A DNA stretch of 64,000 nt from Acaryochloris sp. CCMEE 5410 (GCF_000238775.2 NZ_AFEJ02000001.1:1178001-1242000), one strand, 5' to 3'; counted from the stretch's first letter, positions 27,963 to 37,094 are shown. Numbers and translations are program-made. The notes: generated by a model not told the origin, from the letters alone.

Positions 27963-30080
27963 TTAATAATCTCCACCCCCACTGCCACTACCATAATCGC
28001 TACCGCTACTACCGTAGTCACTACCACTAAAGCTACTAAAATCCGATCCACTACTTGAGTTCCAAGAGCTATCGTCAGACCAGAGAGAGCTGCTTGAAGA
28101 TGATTCACGCTGTTGTTCGTCCTCTGCTCGTGAGACAGAATATTCAAGTGCGTCGATTCTGCTCTCCAGACTGTCCAGAGATGATGAATTCCAAGCTAGG
28201 GAGCCAAGCTCTACCTGATGCCGACTTTGCAATACTTGGTTCCGACGCTGAATGCTTTCTAGCTGTCTCTCCAGCATTCGTTTCTTTTCCTGAAGCCTCA
28301 CCGGATAGTCAACAATTCGGGTAAGGGTCATCATCCAATCTTTTTCTAGAGTTCGTGTCTGCTCTAGTCGCTTGAGGGCATCACCAAAATGCTTCTGTTG
28401 ATAAGCCTGAATAAATTGAGCGTGGTTGTGGGGAAACTGCTCGTTCTTCACGGCTAAGGCTTTTTCCACATTTGTTTCATATCGCAGGTATGGCTCGTGG
28501 GGGAAGTGGGTCTTTACTTGCTCAAGGGCTGTCGAAGCTTGTGCAATTTTGTCTGCCAGTTTCTTGCCGGAAAAACGCTGGGGGGTCACCTTCTCGCATT
28601 TTCTCTTATCCATGACGGCTTGTTGAATCCGTGATGCCAGCCGGTCTAGCATTTCAGTTGCTTTTTTTTGGGTCTCTACTGAATTCACGATTTGCGAGGA
28701 TGTGAATTCTAGTTCAGTCTGTTGAATCAGTTGTTCATATTCGCTTACCCAGTTCTCAAACCCATGAGATGAATTTACAAAGGCCCCTTGATGGAGTCCA
28801 TAACGATTAAATTCTGGAATATGCTCGTTTAAAATTTTCCCCGGACACTTCAGTAAGGCTGTGAATATATCTTTCTGGGATAGTTCTAAGTAGCTTTGTT
28901 GAATAGAGAGCAGTTCGCTCAAAGCCGATTGTATGGATTGCCATTGATCGTTTAGGCCACTTTTAAGCTCATCAGCCATCAACGTTTGGGAGACATCGAT
29001 CCCTTCACGCAAACTGGCGAGAACCACTGGGACTTTGTTGTTTTCAACGATCACACTGTCTTTCGTTAGAGTGTAGATCGCTTGACGAGACTTCCCTTTG
29101 TTTAACAAGGCTTGAGCTTGGGTGACTAATTCGCTGGCAACAGATGACCAGGCCATAAATTCTGCCAAGCGATTCACGATTAGGTCAAACTTGATCTTGA
29201 GCTTCTCATCAATGTCTAAGGGGAGTGCCTGGAGTTTTGGTAGCTCATTATTTTCTACCTCCAAGTAAAGATTTGAGGTATTTTGGCAGAGGGTTGACCA
29301 TTCATTAATTAGCTTTTGAGCCTTGGCTTTCCGCCGCCGTCCAGTCATCAGGATGAAGCCAATTCCACCCATACCTCCCACAAATGGAAGCGCATTGACG
29401 AATGCTTGCCACCAGGACTGAAGATTTTGGTTATACTGCTCCCGTTCTTGGGCAGCAACTCGCTCCTGCTCTTGCCGGGCTTTAGCAGCTTTTTGTCGCC
29501 GGACCTGTGTTTCTCGGTAGGACGTAACTTGATTTTCAATATTGGTGACGATATCTATCATTGCCCCTTCAGGATCGGCAGGCATATTGGCTTTTAAGGC
29601 CGGAATGACCAGTCCAGTGGGACTGGAGAGCAATGCTGGTAGCACACCTGCTTCTCGGCCCACTTTACCTGCGTTGACTCCTACTGAGCCTTTATAGACA
29701 CTCACACGCTTACGTACCCAGAAGATGACAACATAGTTCTCTCGAGGAAAGCCTGGGCGATTGGTCCAGATTGACAACAGCTCATCGACTTTTGCCACTC
29801 CCAAAGGCTTACCTGAAGGGATAAGCTCATTACCTTGTTGGGCTGCCACCACAAAATAGCGCAGACCTTCTTTGGATTCCTGGGCAAGCTGAGTCTCCAA
29901 TTTGGGAGAGAACTGGAAGGGGGCAATAGGATGATCCGACAATGCTGGATCGACATAGACTGATTTGCCCGGATCAAATTCCGGCATCCAGGTCGACGTT
30001 GCGATCGCAGGGGTGTATTGAGACAGCAAAATCAATGTAGCCGACGTTAGCGGAAGAACTTTGATGCCGATACTCAACAT
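27963..30080 (-). CDS. TPM-domain membrane-anchored protein with Ser/Gly-rich tail
   Basis: A 705-aa protein. Residues 1-27 are a signal peptide-like segment (VLPLTSATLILLSQYTPAIA). About 35-190 resembles the TPM domain, found in proteins linked to photosystem II repair (TLP18.3) or of unknown role: YFVVAAQQGNELIPSGK and ENYVVIFWVRKRVSVYKGSVG. A charged coil and a membrane helix near 230-247 (GGMGGIGFILMTGRRRK) follow, so the TPM part should face the periplasm or lumen and the long helical part (250-640) the cytoplasm. The last 50 residues are Ser/Gly/Asp/Tyr rich, as often seen behind TPM membrane proteins. Specific role unknown. Confidence 0.78.
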   Translation of the reverse strand: MLSIGIKVLPLTSATLILLSQYTPAIATSTWMPEFDPGKSVYVDPALSDHPIAPFQFSPKLETQLAQESKEGLRYFVVAAQQGNELIPSGKPLGVAKVDELLSIWTNRPGFPRENYVVIFWVRKRVSVYKGSVGVNAGKVGREAGVLPALLSSPTGLVIPALKANMPADPEGAMIDIVTNIENQVTSYRETQVRRQKAAKARQEQERVAAQEREQYNQNLQSWWQAFVNALPFVGGMGGIGFILMTGRRRKAKAQKLINEWSTLCQNTSNLYLEVENNELPKLQALPLDIDEKLKIKFDLIVNRLAEFMAWSSVASELVTQAQALLNKGKSRQAIYTLTKDSVIVENNKVPVVLASLREGIDVSQTLMADELKSGLNDQWQSIQSALSELLSIQQSYLELSQKDIFTALLKCPGKILNEHIPEFNRYGLHQGAFVNSSHGFENWVSEYEQLIQQTELEFTSSQIVNSVETQKKATEMLDRLASRIQQAVMDKRKCEKVTPQRFSGKKLADKIAQASTALEQVKTHFPHEPYLRYETNVEKALAVKNEQFPHNHAQFIQAYQQKHFGDALKRLEQTRTLEKDWMMTLTRIVDYPVRLQEKKRMLERQLESIQRRNQVLQSRHQVELGSLAWNSSSLDSLESRIDALEYSVSRAEDEQQRESSSSSSLWSDDSSWNSSSGSDFSSFSGSDYGSSGSDYGSGSGGGDY

Positions 30081-30305
30081 GGATGTCTTCTTAATTGCTA
30101 GGGAGTAGGTTGTGAATACCTGAGATTGGATCTTGAGCTAGCCCCCCGCATCTCTAGTGATACCACCTCGAATAAGACGTTACTTCCAGAGAGGTGCATC
30201 ACTCCAGAACTATCTCCAAAATTCGTTATCTCTGCTAAAGTCCATTAGGTATGAATTGAATACCCCCAGGTCCTTTGGATTTATTCCCCCAACTCATCAT
30301 ACGAA

Positions 30306-31076
30306 ATGGGCTCAACACTTTACCATATTGGTTTTAGCCGGGATGACCTTGGTAGCAATCCCCCAACATTGGCTTTATTATCGGGCGATCCTGAACGCGC
30401 CTATCAGATTGCCAACCAATATTTAGAAAATGTGCAGCGACTATCAGAAAATCGTGGTCTGCATAGCTATTGGGGAGTCTTACCCAACGGATGTCCCATA
30501 TTATCTGCAACGAGCGGAATGGGTGCCCCTTCCTTGAGTATTGTCGTTAATGAATTAGTCCAAATTGGCATCAAGAAAATTATTCGCATCGGCACCTGTG
30601 GTTCCATCCAAGACCATGTCAAAATAGGCAGTATCGTTATTTCTCAGGCCGCACTCTGTCGCCAAGGAGCTGCCAACGATATTGCACCCATCGAATATCC
30701 AGCATCCGCTGATCCATTTCTGACTGTTGCCTTAGTTCAAGCTGCCAAAGAACTAGGACTCACCCATCATCTGGGGATTACGGCATCAGTGGATACGTTT
30801 TATGAAGGCCAAGAACGAACCGATTCTGCCAATCCAACCTTGCTGCGCTCCCTGAAAAACATCACCGAGGAATACCGAGCATTAAACATTCTCAACTACG
30901 AAATGGAAGCAGGTACCTTATTCAAAATGGCAGGGGTCTATCAATTCGCGGCGGCTTGTATCTGCGGTGTCTTAGCTCAGAGAACACGGCATGAACAGAT
31001 AGATCTCCACCTTAAGGACTTAGCAATTGAGAGTGCGATTAGAGTCGCGATTTTAGCTGCCCAGAACTGTGAATAA
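30306..31076 (+). CDS. Nucleoside phosphorylase (uridine phosphorylase-like)
   Basis: A 256-aa member of the PNP/UDP family. ALLSGDPERAYQIA holds the phosphate-binding Gly-Asp-x-x-Arg, SATSGMGAPSLSIVVNEL and IIRIGTCGSIQ are core signatures, and LNYEMEAGTLFKMAG contains the Glu-Met-Glu ribose-binding motif. The enzyme splits a nucleoside with phosphate to base and ribose-1-phosphate in salvage. The pattern (DTFYEGQER) is closest to uridine phosphorylase, but base specificity is an inference. The ATG at 30306 gives a normal family length. No operon partner is evident. Confidence 0.9.
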   Translation: MGSTLYHIGFSRDDLGSNPPTLALLSGDPERAYQIANQYLENVQRLSENRGLHSYWGVLPNGCPILSATSGMGAPSLSIVVNELVQIGIKKIIRIGTCGSIQDHVKIGSIVISQAALCRQGAANDIAPIEYPASADPFLTVALVQAAKELGLTHHLGITASVDTFYEGQERTDSANPTLLRSLKNITEEYRALNILNYEMEAGTLFKMAGVYQFAAACICGVLAQRTRHEQIDLHLKDLAIESAIRVAILAAQNCE

Positions 31077-31160
31077 AGTGGGGAATAACTAACGACCCTA
31101 CCCCAGCCTTCAACTTCTCTTGAACATTCCAGCCAGCATCGCCCAATGAACATATCACCT

Positions 31161-31895
31161 CTAACTCATCTGAGCCGTACCGATGTACATGACTCCAGTG
31201 TTGTTATCAAATTGAACCCGAAACTCCCCCGTCTTTAGAAAGTGAATCAAGTTGGATATCTGGGCTAGAGGCGTTCGGCCAAATAGATCAAATCCCTGGA
31301 GGGTGACTTGCGAAAATCCAACCTGCTCCAATTGTTGCTGTAGTTCTTCTGGGGGGACAAACTGATGCCAATCATGAATCCCCCGAGGAATTTGTCGCAG
31401 CACATCTTCCAGCAGCCAAATCATCAGCCAGCGAGATTGCCAAGTACGGTTGATGGTATCAAAGCAGAATAGCCCGCCTGGACCGATTAATCGGCTAATC
31501 TCCGCCACGGTATCGGCAACACTCTGGACATGTTCCAACACATCCACACAAACGACAACGTCAAAGCAATCATTTCCGAATGGCAGGTTTTCTCCCATGC
31601 CAACGTGGTAGTCAATGGTCAGCCCCATCTCCTCTGCATGGCTTTTCGCCGCTTCAATACAGGCGGCAGACGGATCTATTCCGGTTACCGTTGCTTCTCG
31701 CTGAGCCAAAAATTCACAGGTATATCCACCTCCGCAGCCCACATCTAAGACTTTAAGTCCCGGCCAATGGGGGATAAAGCGATCGAAATACTGAAACCGC
31801 AAGGGATTCAGCTTACTCAGGGGGAAGATGGTTGCGGTCTCGTTCCACCACTCGTCAGCCTGTTGGTCGTAAAAGGCGAGGTTGTTGCGCTCCAT
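31161..31895 (-). CDS. UbiG-like SAM methyltransferase
   Basis: A 244-aa class I methyltransferase. The start NLAFYDQQADEWWNETATIFPLSKLNP and motif I VLDVGCGGGYTCEFLA are typical of UbiG-type quinone O-methyltransferases, with GIDPSAACIEAAKSHA (motif II region) and VVVCVDVLEHVQ. True UbiG methylates ubiquinone precursors; cyanobacteria make plastoquinone instead, so the substrate here is uncertain. GAGAGT sits just before the ATG. The DUF547 gene lies 56 bp upstream on the same strand and may share a transcript. Confidence 0.85.
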   Translation of the reverse strand: MERNNLAFYDQQADEWWNETATIFPLSKLNPLRFQYFDRFIPHWPGLKVLDVGCGGGYTCEFLAQREATVTGIDPSAACIEAAKSHAEEMGLTIDYHVGMGENLPFGNDCFDVVVCVDVLEHVQSVADTVAEISRLIGPGGLFCFDTINRTWQSRWLMIWLLEDVLRQIPRGIHDWHQFVPPEELQQQLEQVGFSQVTLQGFDLFGRTPLAQISNLIHFLKTGEFRVQFDNNTGVMYIGTAQMS

Positions 31896-31951
31896 ACTCT
31901 CTGTCGCTCAGGTCCTTCATCGTATTCGATCTTGAACCCAGCCGGATACCG

Positions 31952-32653
31952 TTACGAAGACAGGCATTGATTGAGATCCCAACTATAGGGTAAATAAACT
32001 ATGGTCACATCAGGGGGAAGCGGGTCTTTGAAATAGCGGCCAACATAAGTTGGAATAGAGTCCGCCACGGTAAGGAAATCCGTTTTGTACCATTTGAAAA
32101 TCTTGCTACAGTGAAGGGTTTGACTGGCGGCATCGTAGCGAACTTTGTCTGGGTTGTTGATAAACCGTTCACAGTCGTCTTCCAGTTGAGCGGTCAGTCT
32201 GTCTGGAATATAGGCTTCTGCTCGTAACAACGGACAGCCAACCGAGGCACAAACTAAGGCAAAGTGTATGCGTGGCTCGGGATATTGCTGGCGGAGAATC
32301 TTGTGCTCAATGGTATTGAGGCTCAGGGACTGACCGTTTAGGGTATAGATTGTTCGGGTGAAGAATCGCAGAAAGGTAAGCCAGTTGGGAATCCCTAAAA
32401 CCTGAGGCCGAATGGAGTCGATAGGGTACTGGTGGAGCACCTGCCGGATGGTTAGGGCGTTGTATAAATTTAGGAGAAAGGCGATGGCCTGTTGTCTATC
32501 TAACCTCTGCAGATCTACGTCACTCACATTCGTTAGCCACTGTTCGAGTTCTGCGAGGGAGTCCCTTTGCCAGGAGCCATAGGCGACCTGGCCTTGGTCA
32601 TTGACATACTTCTGCAGCAGGCTATCCCAGGTGGCCAAATTCAGTTGGGTCAT
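31952..32653 (-). CDS. DUF547 protein
   Basis: A 233-aa protein with the DUF547 signature: AIAFLLNLYNALTIRQVL, SLNTIEHKILRQQYPEPRIHFALVCASVGCPLLRAEAY and FKWYKTDF. The conserved Cys-Ala-Ser-x-Gly-Cys and His resemble a transglutaminase-like catalytic arrangement, but no activity is established. No signal peptide is evident. It may be co-transcribed with the UbiG-like gene downstream. Confidence 0.88.
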   Translation of the reverse strand: MTQLNLATWDSLLQKYVNDQGQVAYGSWQRDSLAELEQWLTNVSDVDLQRLDRQQAIAFLLNLYNALTIRQVLHQYPIDSIRPQVLGIPNWLTFLRFFTRTIYTLNGQSLSLNTIEHKILRQQYPEPRIHFALVCASVGCPLLRAEAYIPDRLTAQLEDDCERFINNPDKVRYDAASQTLHCSKIFKWYKTDFLTVADSIPTYVGRYFKDPLPPDVTIVYLPYSWDLNQCLSS

Positions 32654-32800
32654 AGGTTATGAGTGTCCTAGTCAGGCGGGGCAGTCAGCAGCGACGGATC
32701 CAACAGGTTTACGGCAACGTTGTTGTGAGGACATTATTGGTGCTCCCATATGATTTAGGGTGTGGATGATGCGATCGCACCCACAATACAAGCACAGTTA

Positions 32801-32832
32801 CAAAAAAAAGACCCCAGCTCAAAACCGGGGTC
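32801..32832 (-). terminator. Rho-independent terminator after the HLIP gene
   Basis: On the minus strand GACCCC and GGGGTC form a 6-bp GC-rich stem around an 11-nt loop, directly followed by eight T residues. It lies 57 bp past the HLIP stop codon. Confidence 0.85.
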
Positions 32833-32888
32833 CTATAACAAGGAAGAAGAAATTAAGGACTATTAACGACCGTTTGCCGCCAATAAAA

Positions 32889-33044
32889 TTAATTAACGAA
32901 GAACCAAGCAGAAAGCTGGCCTAGGATTCCTTTTCCGGTTAAAACTTCAGTGACTAAGGCAATGAAAAATCCATACATTGCTAGGCGACCGCTGAAAGTC
33001 TCTGCGTAGCTGGTAAAACCCCAAACTGGATTCTTAGTACTCAT
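32889..33044 (-). CDS. High-light-inducible protein (HLIP, CAB fold)
   Basis: A 51-aa one-helix protein beginning MSTKNPVWGFTSYAETFSGR. The helix carries the chlorophyll-binding pattern ExxxxRxAMxGF (ETFSGRLAMYGF) of the CAB/ELIP/HLIP family. HLIPs sit in the thylakoid membrane, bind chlorophyll and carotenoid and protect photosystem assembly under strong light. The ATG at 33044 is preferred over a longer reading because GGAG lies 8 nt before it and the shorter form matches the family. A perfect HLR1 box and a terminator frame it as a single-gene transcript. Confidence 0.95.
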   Translation of the reverse strand: MSTKNPVWGFTSYAETFSGRLAMYGFFIALVTEVLTGKGILGQLSAWFFVN

Positions 33045-33078
33045 GTGTTTGACTCCGTAAAAAATGCTTGTATAAATT

Positions 33079-33106
33079 AATGTAACATAATGTAAAGTTT
33101 TGTCAA
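33079..33106 (-). promoter_or_regulatory. HLR1 (RpaB) box and -35 of the HLIP promoter
   Basis: On the minus strand TTTACATTATGTTACATT (33096-33079) fits the HLR1 consensus, two (G/T)TTACA(T/A)(T/A) units separated by 2 nt, at every position. TTGACA (33106-33101) lies just upstream and could be the -35. HLR1 is bound by the response regulator RpaB, which controls high-light genes. An HLR1 inside the core promoter would act by repression in low light; the transcription start is not known. Confidence 0.7.
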
Positions 33107-33453
33107 CCCTTCTCGCACTTTTCTTTAGCTCAACCATTTCTTAATGGCTTTGATCACAGTGGTATCAAGCCTCAAACCCTTTGAAAATGGGCTACTCACT
33201 CCAACTACAAAATTTTCTCAATGGCCTGAAACCAACCAGAGCTTTTGGGCAACAAGGGGAACCAATGTCACTACATCAAGCGTTAATCCGAACCCCCATC
33301 GCCTAGCGATCAAACAGGAGCTTTAAGCCATACGTGATGGATCTCTATCTTTTGATAGACCCATCAAACTATCTTGCGGTAGAGCCTGGACCAGTGGACC
33401 GATTGATAGATTATAGATGTCTCCAAAACCACTGACAATAAAGGAGTTTAGCC
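33107..33453. other. 347-bp intergenic region before the csbD-like gene
   Basis: Lies between the divergent HLIP and csbD-like genes. A possible weak stem (GATGGATC with GACCCATC, near 33339-33368) is visible. A 60-codon open reading at 33144-33326 has no ribosome-binding site and no family resemblance and is not called. Confidence 0.4.
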
Positions 33454-33636
33454 ATGAGTATTGAAGATAGAATTGACGCCACGGTCAAAAACCTTGAGGG
33501 CAAAGGTCAGGAAATGATGGGAGAACTCACGGGCAACCCTCAAGATCGCGAAGAAGGTCGAGCCAAGCAGGCTGAAGCCGAGACCCAGCATGCCGTTGAA
33601 AATATCAAGGATGATATTAAACAAGCCATTGACTAG
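33454..33636 (+). CDS. CsbD-family stress protein
   Basis: A 60-aa hydrophilic protein starting MSIEDRIDATVKNLEGKGQE, with the CsbD-family spacing of VKNLEGKGQEMMGELTGNPQDREEGRAKQ. CsbD-like proteins are abundant, largely disordered and induced by general stress; the biochemical role is not settled. AAGGAG precedes the ATG and a strong terminator follows. A decayed relative of its 5' region lies at 1256-1370. Confidence 0.92.
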   Translation: MSIEDRIDATVKNLEGKGQEMMGELTGNPQDREEGRAKQAEAETQHAVENIKDDIKQAID

Positions 33637-33686
33637 TCCCATTGACTGGTTTTATACAACAGTTTTCACGTCTGTGTCTCTGTATC

Positions 33687-33717
33687 CTAGGTAGCCTGGT
33701 GTTACCTAGTTTTTTTA
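33687..33717 (+). terminator. Rho-independent terminator after the csbD-like gene
   Basis: CTAGGTA and TACCTAG form a perfect 7-bp stem around a 9-nt loop, followed by eight T residues, 50 bp past the stop codon. Confidence 0.88.
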
Positions 33718-33755
33718 TATCAGCATTTTAATGAACAAAGTGCTGATTGGATTAG

Positions 33756-34805
33756 ATGATCGAGTTACAGATCTCCCCTGTTTATCTCAGTTTTTTGGAC
33801 ATGAACTTTCGCTTGCTGGAAATTGATACCTCGTCTACGCAGGAGGATGCTGTTTTAACCTTGCTCAAAGCAATTCCTGGTGTAGATGTTTGGCAACAGT
33901 CGGGAGAAGGACCAGCCTGCCTTCGAGTGACCGTGCCCCTCTCCCAAGTCGAACAGGTTTTGTCTCGATTACAAACGGACCTAGCCATGGTAGACCATCC
34001 CAAAGTCCTTATTCTGCCTATGGAAGCCATTTGGCCCGTGCCTGATCTAGATTCTTCCTACAACCCAGCTTCTGCCCGACTCAGTCGAGAGGAAATCTAT
34101 ACCAAAGTGGCCCAACAGGTTCAATGGACTTGGACCCAGATCAGCATGGTGGTGTTGTCTACACTGATTGTGGCCATTGGCTTGCTCAAAGGGAGTGAAG
34201 CCATTTTGATTGGAGCGATGGTTTTAGCGCCGTTACTCCAACCCATCCTAGGATTAGCAGTGGCGGCAGTCTTAGGGGATACTGCTTTGGCCCAACGGTC
34301 TGTCAAAATGGGGACCATCAATATGGGGCTGGCACTAGGGCTCTCGATTTTGCTGGGGATAGGGTTGCCGATTTCTACAGACTTGCCCGCACTGATGGCG
34401 AGGGTGGACGTTGAGCCGATGGATATCGGGCTAGCGATCGCAGCCGGTATTGCCAGTGCCCTGTCACTCACGAGCGATAATCAAAATGCGATTGTCGGTG
34501 TGATGGTTGCGGTTGCCTTACTACCACCGCTGGTGGTTCTGGGGTTGTTGTTAGGGGCTGGTGAATGGGCCTTCGCCCAGGGGGCATTGCTGTTAGTGGT
34601 GACCAATATCATCGGTCTAAACCTGGCAGCGACGGCCACCCTTCTGGTTCAAAATCTTGAACCGCCACTACAGGGGCAGCAATGGCAGGCTCAGCATTAT
34701 ACCCAGTGGGTTATGGGTATTGGAGTAATCTTGGTTTTGGGCATTATGGGTGTGGTCACTTGGCGGCATTCTGATCTCTGGCGTACTTTTGCCCAGGCTA
34801 TCTAG
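33756..34805 (+). CDS. DUF389 integral membrane protein (first copy)
   Basis: A 349-aa protein: a soluble N-terminal region (FRLLEIDTSSTQEDAVLTLL and KVLILPMEAIWP, about 15-95), then a DUF389 membrane core with paired signatures EAILIGAMVLAPLLQPILGLA and DNQNAIVGVMVAVALLPPLVVLG. About eight membrane helices are likely. The function of DUF389 is not established. The ATG at 33756 is used; the in-frame ATG at 33801 is an alternative that fits common family starts. A 7-bp inverted repeat (ATCAGCA, TGCTGAT; 33719-33747) lies just upstream. It heads a three-gene membrane cluster. Confidence 0.85.
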   Translation: MIELQISPVYLSFLDMNFRLLEIDTSSTQEDAVLTLLKAIPGVDVWQQSGEGPACLRVTVPLSQVEQVLSRLQTDLAMVDHPKVLILPMEAIWPVPDLDSSYNPASARLSREEIYTKVAQQVQWTWTQISMVVLSTLIVAIGLLKGSEAILIGAMVLAPLLQPILGLAVAAVLGDTALAQRSVKMGTINMGLALGLSILLGIGLPISTDLPALMARVDVEPMDIGLAIAAGIASALSLTSDNQNAIVGVMVAVALLPPLVVLGLLLGAGEWAFAQGALLLVVTNIIGLNLAATATLLVQNLEPPLQGQQWQAQHYTQWVMGIGVILVLGIMGVVTWRHSDLWRTFAQAI

Positions 34806-34900
34806 ATCAGGTATTGCGTAAGGTTCACTAGCGCCATTGCTCCTAAATATTGCCCCCACCCATCCATCCGGCTGGAAATTTGAATCGTAGGAAATTAATC

Positions 34901-35914
34901 ATGTCCATTGATAGCGTATTTTGGTTGCTCAAGGTGACCGGGCTAGAGTGGCAACGAGATAAAGCATCCCGGTTAGCAGCGGCGTTGGCCTACTATACGG
35001 CTTTTTCCCTCGCCCCTGTTTTAGTAATTGTGATTGCGATCGCAAGTTTAGCCTTCGGCCAACGGACTGTCCAAGGAGAAGTCATGGAACAGTTCCAGGA
35101 CTGGCTGGGGGCAGATGGGGCTGCCATTATTCGAGTGATGGTTCGCGGCACTCAGTTATCAGGCTCGGGGATACGCGCAACCTTGACTAGCCTAGTATTG
35201 CTGTTTGTCGGGGCAACAGGATTGTTTACCAACCTCAAAGACGCACTCAATACAATCTGGAAAATTCAGCCTAAACCAGATCGGGGATGGCAGGGATTTG
35301 TGCGCGATCGCATCTTGGCATTTGTAATGGTATTGGGGGTCGGCTTGGTCTTGATCCTGACCTTGGGGATTAGCACGGGGTTGACGGCAGTTGGCAATAG
35401 CGCCAGCACTTATATTAGCCATTGGATCTACGTGGGACGCATCCTAGATGCTGTATTTTCCTTGAGCGTCATCACCTTAATCGTGGCCTTAATCTACAAG
35501 ATCTTGCCTGATGTCAATATCCAATGGAGCGATGTCTGGATTGGTGCGTTCCTGACCTCTTTGTTATTTGCCTTAGGCAAATTCTTCATCAGCCTGTATC
35601 TGAGTAAAAATAGCCTTAGCTCTACCTACGGAGCGGCAGGCTCCTTAGCGGTTATCCTGTTGTGGGTTAATTACACCGCTCAAATTTTCTTTTTCGGTGC
35701 AGAGTTGACCAAAGTGTATACCAACCGCTTTGGTTCCCAGATTCGTCCTGCCCGTTATGCCACCGCTCTCCAAGATCCGATGGAACTCGAACAGCCAGCC
35801 CCGAGTAACTTAGCCGCCCCCCCCTTCTCTTCCCCCACTTCAAACCATCGGTGGTCTAAAGTGGGGAAGCATTGGTTGAGCAAAGTATTTCGCCGTAATG
35901 CCCCCCGTTCATGA
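34901..35914 (+). CDS. YihY/BrkB-family membrane protein
   Basis: A 337-aa protein with the YihY/virulence-factor-BrkB layout: DKASRLAAALAYYTAFSLAPVLVIVIAIA, then LFVGATGLFTNLKDALNTIW and YGAAGSLAVILLWVNYTAQIFFFGAELTKVY. Six membrane helices are expected, with a charged C-terminal tail. The family's role (possibly transport or envelope stability) is not proven; older annotations as ribonuclease BN are wrong. The ATG at 34901 is chosen because AGGAAA precedes it. It lies between two DUF389 genes on the same strand. Confidence 0.9.
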   Translation: MSIDSVFWLLKVTGLEWQRDKASRLAAALAYYTAFSLAPVLVIVIAIASLAFGQRTVQGEVMEQFQDWLGADGAAIIRVMVRGTQLSGSGIRATLTSLVLLFVGATGLFTNLKDALNTIWKIQPKPDRGWQGFVRDRILAFVMVLGVGLVLILTLGISTGLTAVGNSASTYISHWIYVGRILDAVFSLSVITLIVALIYKILPDVNIQWSDVWIGAFLTSLLFALGKFFISLYLSKNSLSSTYGAAGSLAVILLWVNYTAQIFFFGAELTKVYTNRFGSQIRPARYATALQDPMELEQPAPSNLAAPPFSSPTSNHRWSKVGKHWLSKVFRRNAPRS

Positions 35915-35935
35915 TGCTTGCAAGCGGGTAGAGTC

Positions 35936-37048
35936 ATGCTCAACATTAAGCCTCTAATGGCTCCTCGATCCATGATCAAATTCATGTCTAAGCTGCAAAG
36001 TTATCTCAGTAAAAGCCGCCGAAGCTTGCACTCAGCGCAAAAAGAAGTCTCTGAGTTTTGGAATCAAAATAGTGGCGATTGGAGTTGGGCTGCTGAGAAA
36101 CCTAGACCCATTGCAGCGGTAAATCGAAGTTTATGGAAAAGCTCCGTCCCTTCCCTTAGCTTCTATGCCATGTTGGGTTTGTCCAGCGTCATTGCCACCC
36201 TAGGACTCCTTGCAGGTAGCACCGCCGTCATTATTGGGGCCATGATTATTGCCCCTTTGATGGGCTCCATTATTGGTATGGCCTATGCCATTGTGGTGGG
36301 CAACCGTCGTCTCCTCAAGCGGTCTGCCCTAACAACCTTTAAAGGGATTATCCTTGCCATCCTAGCGGCAACGCTGATTACGCTACTATTTGGCTTGACC
36401 CAGACCAATATGGAAATTTTGGCTCGGGTGCGGCCCACCCTGATTGATTTAGGCGTCGCCCTAGCGGCTGGAGCGGCAGGCGCTTTCGCGATTTCTCGCC
36501 GTCAAGTCGAAAATGCCTTATCAGGCGTGGCTATTTCTGTGGCTCTGGTTCCCCCCTTAAGCGTGATTGGGATTGGCATTGCTTGGTGGAATGTTCGCGT
36601 AGCATTAGGGGCCAGTATTCTGTTTGCTACCAACTTAACGGGCATTATCTTCAGTGGGGCACTGGTCTTTCTCTGGCAGCAGTACGGTTCCCTTGAACGA
36701 GCAAAGAAGGGCTTATTTGCCGGGTTTCTAGCCCTGTTTCTACTCGGCATACCGTTGGGTTTGTCGCTCCGCAATATCCTGGTGGAAGAGCATGTACACC
36801 GACAGGTAGCTGCCCTTCTGCGTCGACAGACCCTGACCTTTGCCGATACGGAAATCAAAAATATTGATGTGCAGCCTCAGCTAAATGGTTTGCGGGTGGA
36901 ATTAGAAGTAGCAGCTAAGGCAGACTCCATTTCCCAATACCAAGTCCGACTGGTGAGACAATTTTTGACAGAACAGTTAGGACAGCCCATTCAATTAAAA
37001 GTACGGGTCGTTCCTACCGAAATTTTTGAAGAATTATCTCTACACTGA
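35936..37048 (+). CDS. DUF389 integral membrane protein (second copy)
   Basis: About 370 aa. After a basic cytoplasmic N-terminus, the membrane core has STAVIIGAMIIAPLMGSIIGMAYAIV and ENALSGVAISVALVPPLSVIGIG, the DUF389 signatures, followed by an extra C-terminal soluble domain (about 285-370: ADTEIKNIDVQPQLNGLRVELEV) that the first copy lacks. The first copy instead has an N-terminal soluble domain. The ATG at 35936 is used; other in-frame ATGs follow. The stop of the YihY gene is 21 bp upstream, so co-transcription is likely. Confidence 0.85.
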   Translation: MLNIKPLMAPRSMIKFMSKLQSYLSKSRRSLHSAQKEVSEFWNQNSGDWSWAAEKPRPIAAVNRSLWKSSVPSLSFYAMLGLSSVIATLGLLAGSTAVIIGAMIIAPLMGSIIGMAYAIVVGNRRLLKRSALTTFKGIILAILAATLITLLFGLTQTNMEILARVRPTLIDLGVALAAGAAGAFAISRRQVENALSGVAISVALVPPLSVIGIGIAWWNVRVALGASILFATNLTGIIFSGALVFLWQQYGSLERAKKGLFAGFLALFLLGIPLGLSLRNILVEEHVHRQVAALLRRQTLTFADTEIKNIDVQPQLNGLRVELEVAAKADSISQYQVRLVRQFLTEQLGQPIQLKVRVVPTEIFEELSLH

Positions 37049-37094
37049 ATCTATATGCTGAGAAGCAGCCGCGAAGGAGGCTTAAGTCATCAGT

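Noticed and set aside
30157-30426. Open frame overlapping the start of the nucleoside phosphorylase
   Set aside because: It overlaps the conserved phosphorylase start in another frame and has no family resemblance.
33144-33326. 60-codon open frame before the csbD-like gene
   Set aside because: No ribosome-binding site, no recognisable protein features, and it lies in a probable promoter region.
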